DNA of 5,504 nt, from contig DAOVMD010000233.1 in assembly GCA_030630935.1 (NCBI GenBank), positions 1-5,504 on the forward strand, in the 5' to 3' direction. Origin of the DNA: Candidatus Mcinerneyibacteriota bacterium. GTDB lineage: Bacteria; AUK180; JAQVHJ01. Below the pieces are notes generated by a model. That model searched no databases. It saw nothing but the letters and a program-made list of their open reading frames with translations, and was not told where the DNA came from. Position numbers and translations under genes: made by a program. Below, one piece after another: positions 5,340 to 5,504 of the stretch (positions are counted from its first letter, which is position 1; each line of letters begins with the position of its first letter).

Positions 5340-5428
5340 AATCGTTTACGATTCTTATGAAAATGATGCGTAGCCTAGGGGTTTACCCCTAGGAAACGAT
5401 TGAAAATAACTAGCCGTTTAGGGCTAGT
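5340..5428. repeat. Three successive hairpins sharing a TTTA loop
   Basis: AATCG-TTTA-CGATT (5340-5353), CCTAGGGG-TTTA-CCCCTAGG (5374-5393) and ACTAGCC-GTTTAG-GGCTAGT (5409-5428) are perfect stems of five, eight and seven pairs. The stems are unrelated in sequence while the loop keeps TTTA in the same orientation. In addition AATCGTTT (5340-5347) is the exact inverse of AAACGATT (5394-5401), so the first two hairpins can also fold as one larger structure. None has a terminator T-run directly after it. The block stands between hypE and the possible gene at the window end. Confidence 0.75.
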
Positions 5429-5458
5429 ATGAAAACAATAAAAAAGAATATTTAAACT

Positions 5459-5504
5459 ATGAAGAGCATGGGAAAAAGGAAAATGGATAGATTCAGAGAT
5501 ACAG
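5459..5504 (+). CDS. Possible 5' end of a gene leaving the window
   Basis: An open frame begins MKSMGKRKMDRFRDT and runs to the last base. Other in-frame ATG codons lie at 5468 and 5483. No Shine-Dalgarno or convincing promoter was found. A basic start followed by MDRFRD is reminiscent of the small four-helix-bundle (S23, 23S rRNA intervening-sequence-like) proteins, which often stand alone between repeats, but fifteen residues cannot establish this. It could equally be a chance open frame. Confidence 0.3.
   Translation, partial: MKSMGKRKMDRFRDT

Overview
The window comes from an AT-rich bacterium and carries four complete, intact protein genes in two divergent pairs, separated and flanked by intergenic DNA unusually rich in palindromes and short repeats. 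Gene content (a ThrRS-like nucleoside kinase, a bacterial ComB homologue, Rex, HypE) and the style of the intergenic repeats suggest an anaerobic or facultative member of the Bacteroidota/Ignavibacteriota (FCB) neighbourhood. The promoter-like sites look like ordinary TTGACA/TATAAT elements and one gene has a good Shine-Dalgarno, which argues mildly against a typical Bacteroidia. This placement is an inference.

Layout. Positions 1-202: a structured, GC-richer repeat block (about 36-120) and a weak terminator-like hairpin, downstream of the leftward pair. Positions 203-2613 (minus strand): a 552-residue nucleoside kinase of the TGS/ThrRS-like plus uridine-kinase type, followed after only 5 bases by comB (2-phosphosulfolactate phosphatase family). 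Positions 2614-3490: an 877-bp divergent intergenic region with a good promoter at each end and a repeat mosaic between them: a 38-bp perfect palindrome, two related dispersed elements, a pair of inverted arrays of 7-bp units, several perfect hairpins, and a 30-bp direct repeat whose second copy forms the upstream part of the rex promoter. Positions 3491-5129 (plus strand): rex, then hypE one base later. Positions 5130-5458: 329 bp of repeats, including a 7-bp tandem array and three successive hairpins built around the same TTTA core. From 5459 a short reading frame may open a further gene that leaves the window.

How the genes work together. rex and hypE are almost certainly co-transcribed, tying an NAD+/NADH-sensing repressor to [NiFe]-hydrogenase active-site assembly; redox control of hydrogen metabolism is a reasonable inference, although no Rex operator was recognised upstream. 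The kinase and comB form a second tight unit whose shared physiology is not obvious: the exact substrates of both proteins are uncertain in this type of bacterium.

No defence system, CRISPR array, transposase, tRNA or rRNA was seen. The coding genes are ordinary; the part worth a second look is the intergenic architecture, especially hairpins whose stems differ while the loop core stays the same, and degenerate 7-bp repeats in both orientations.
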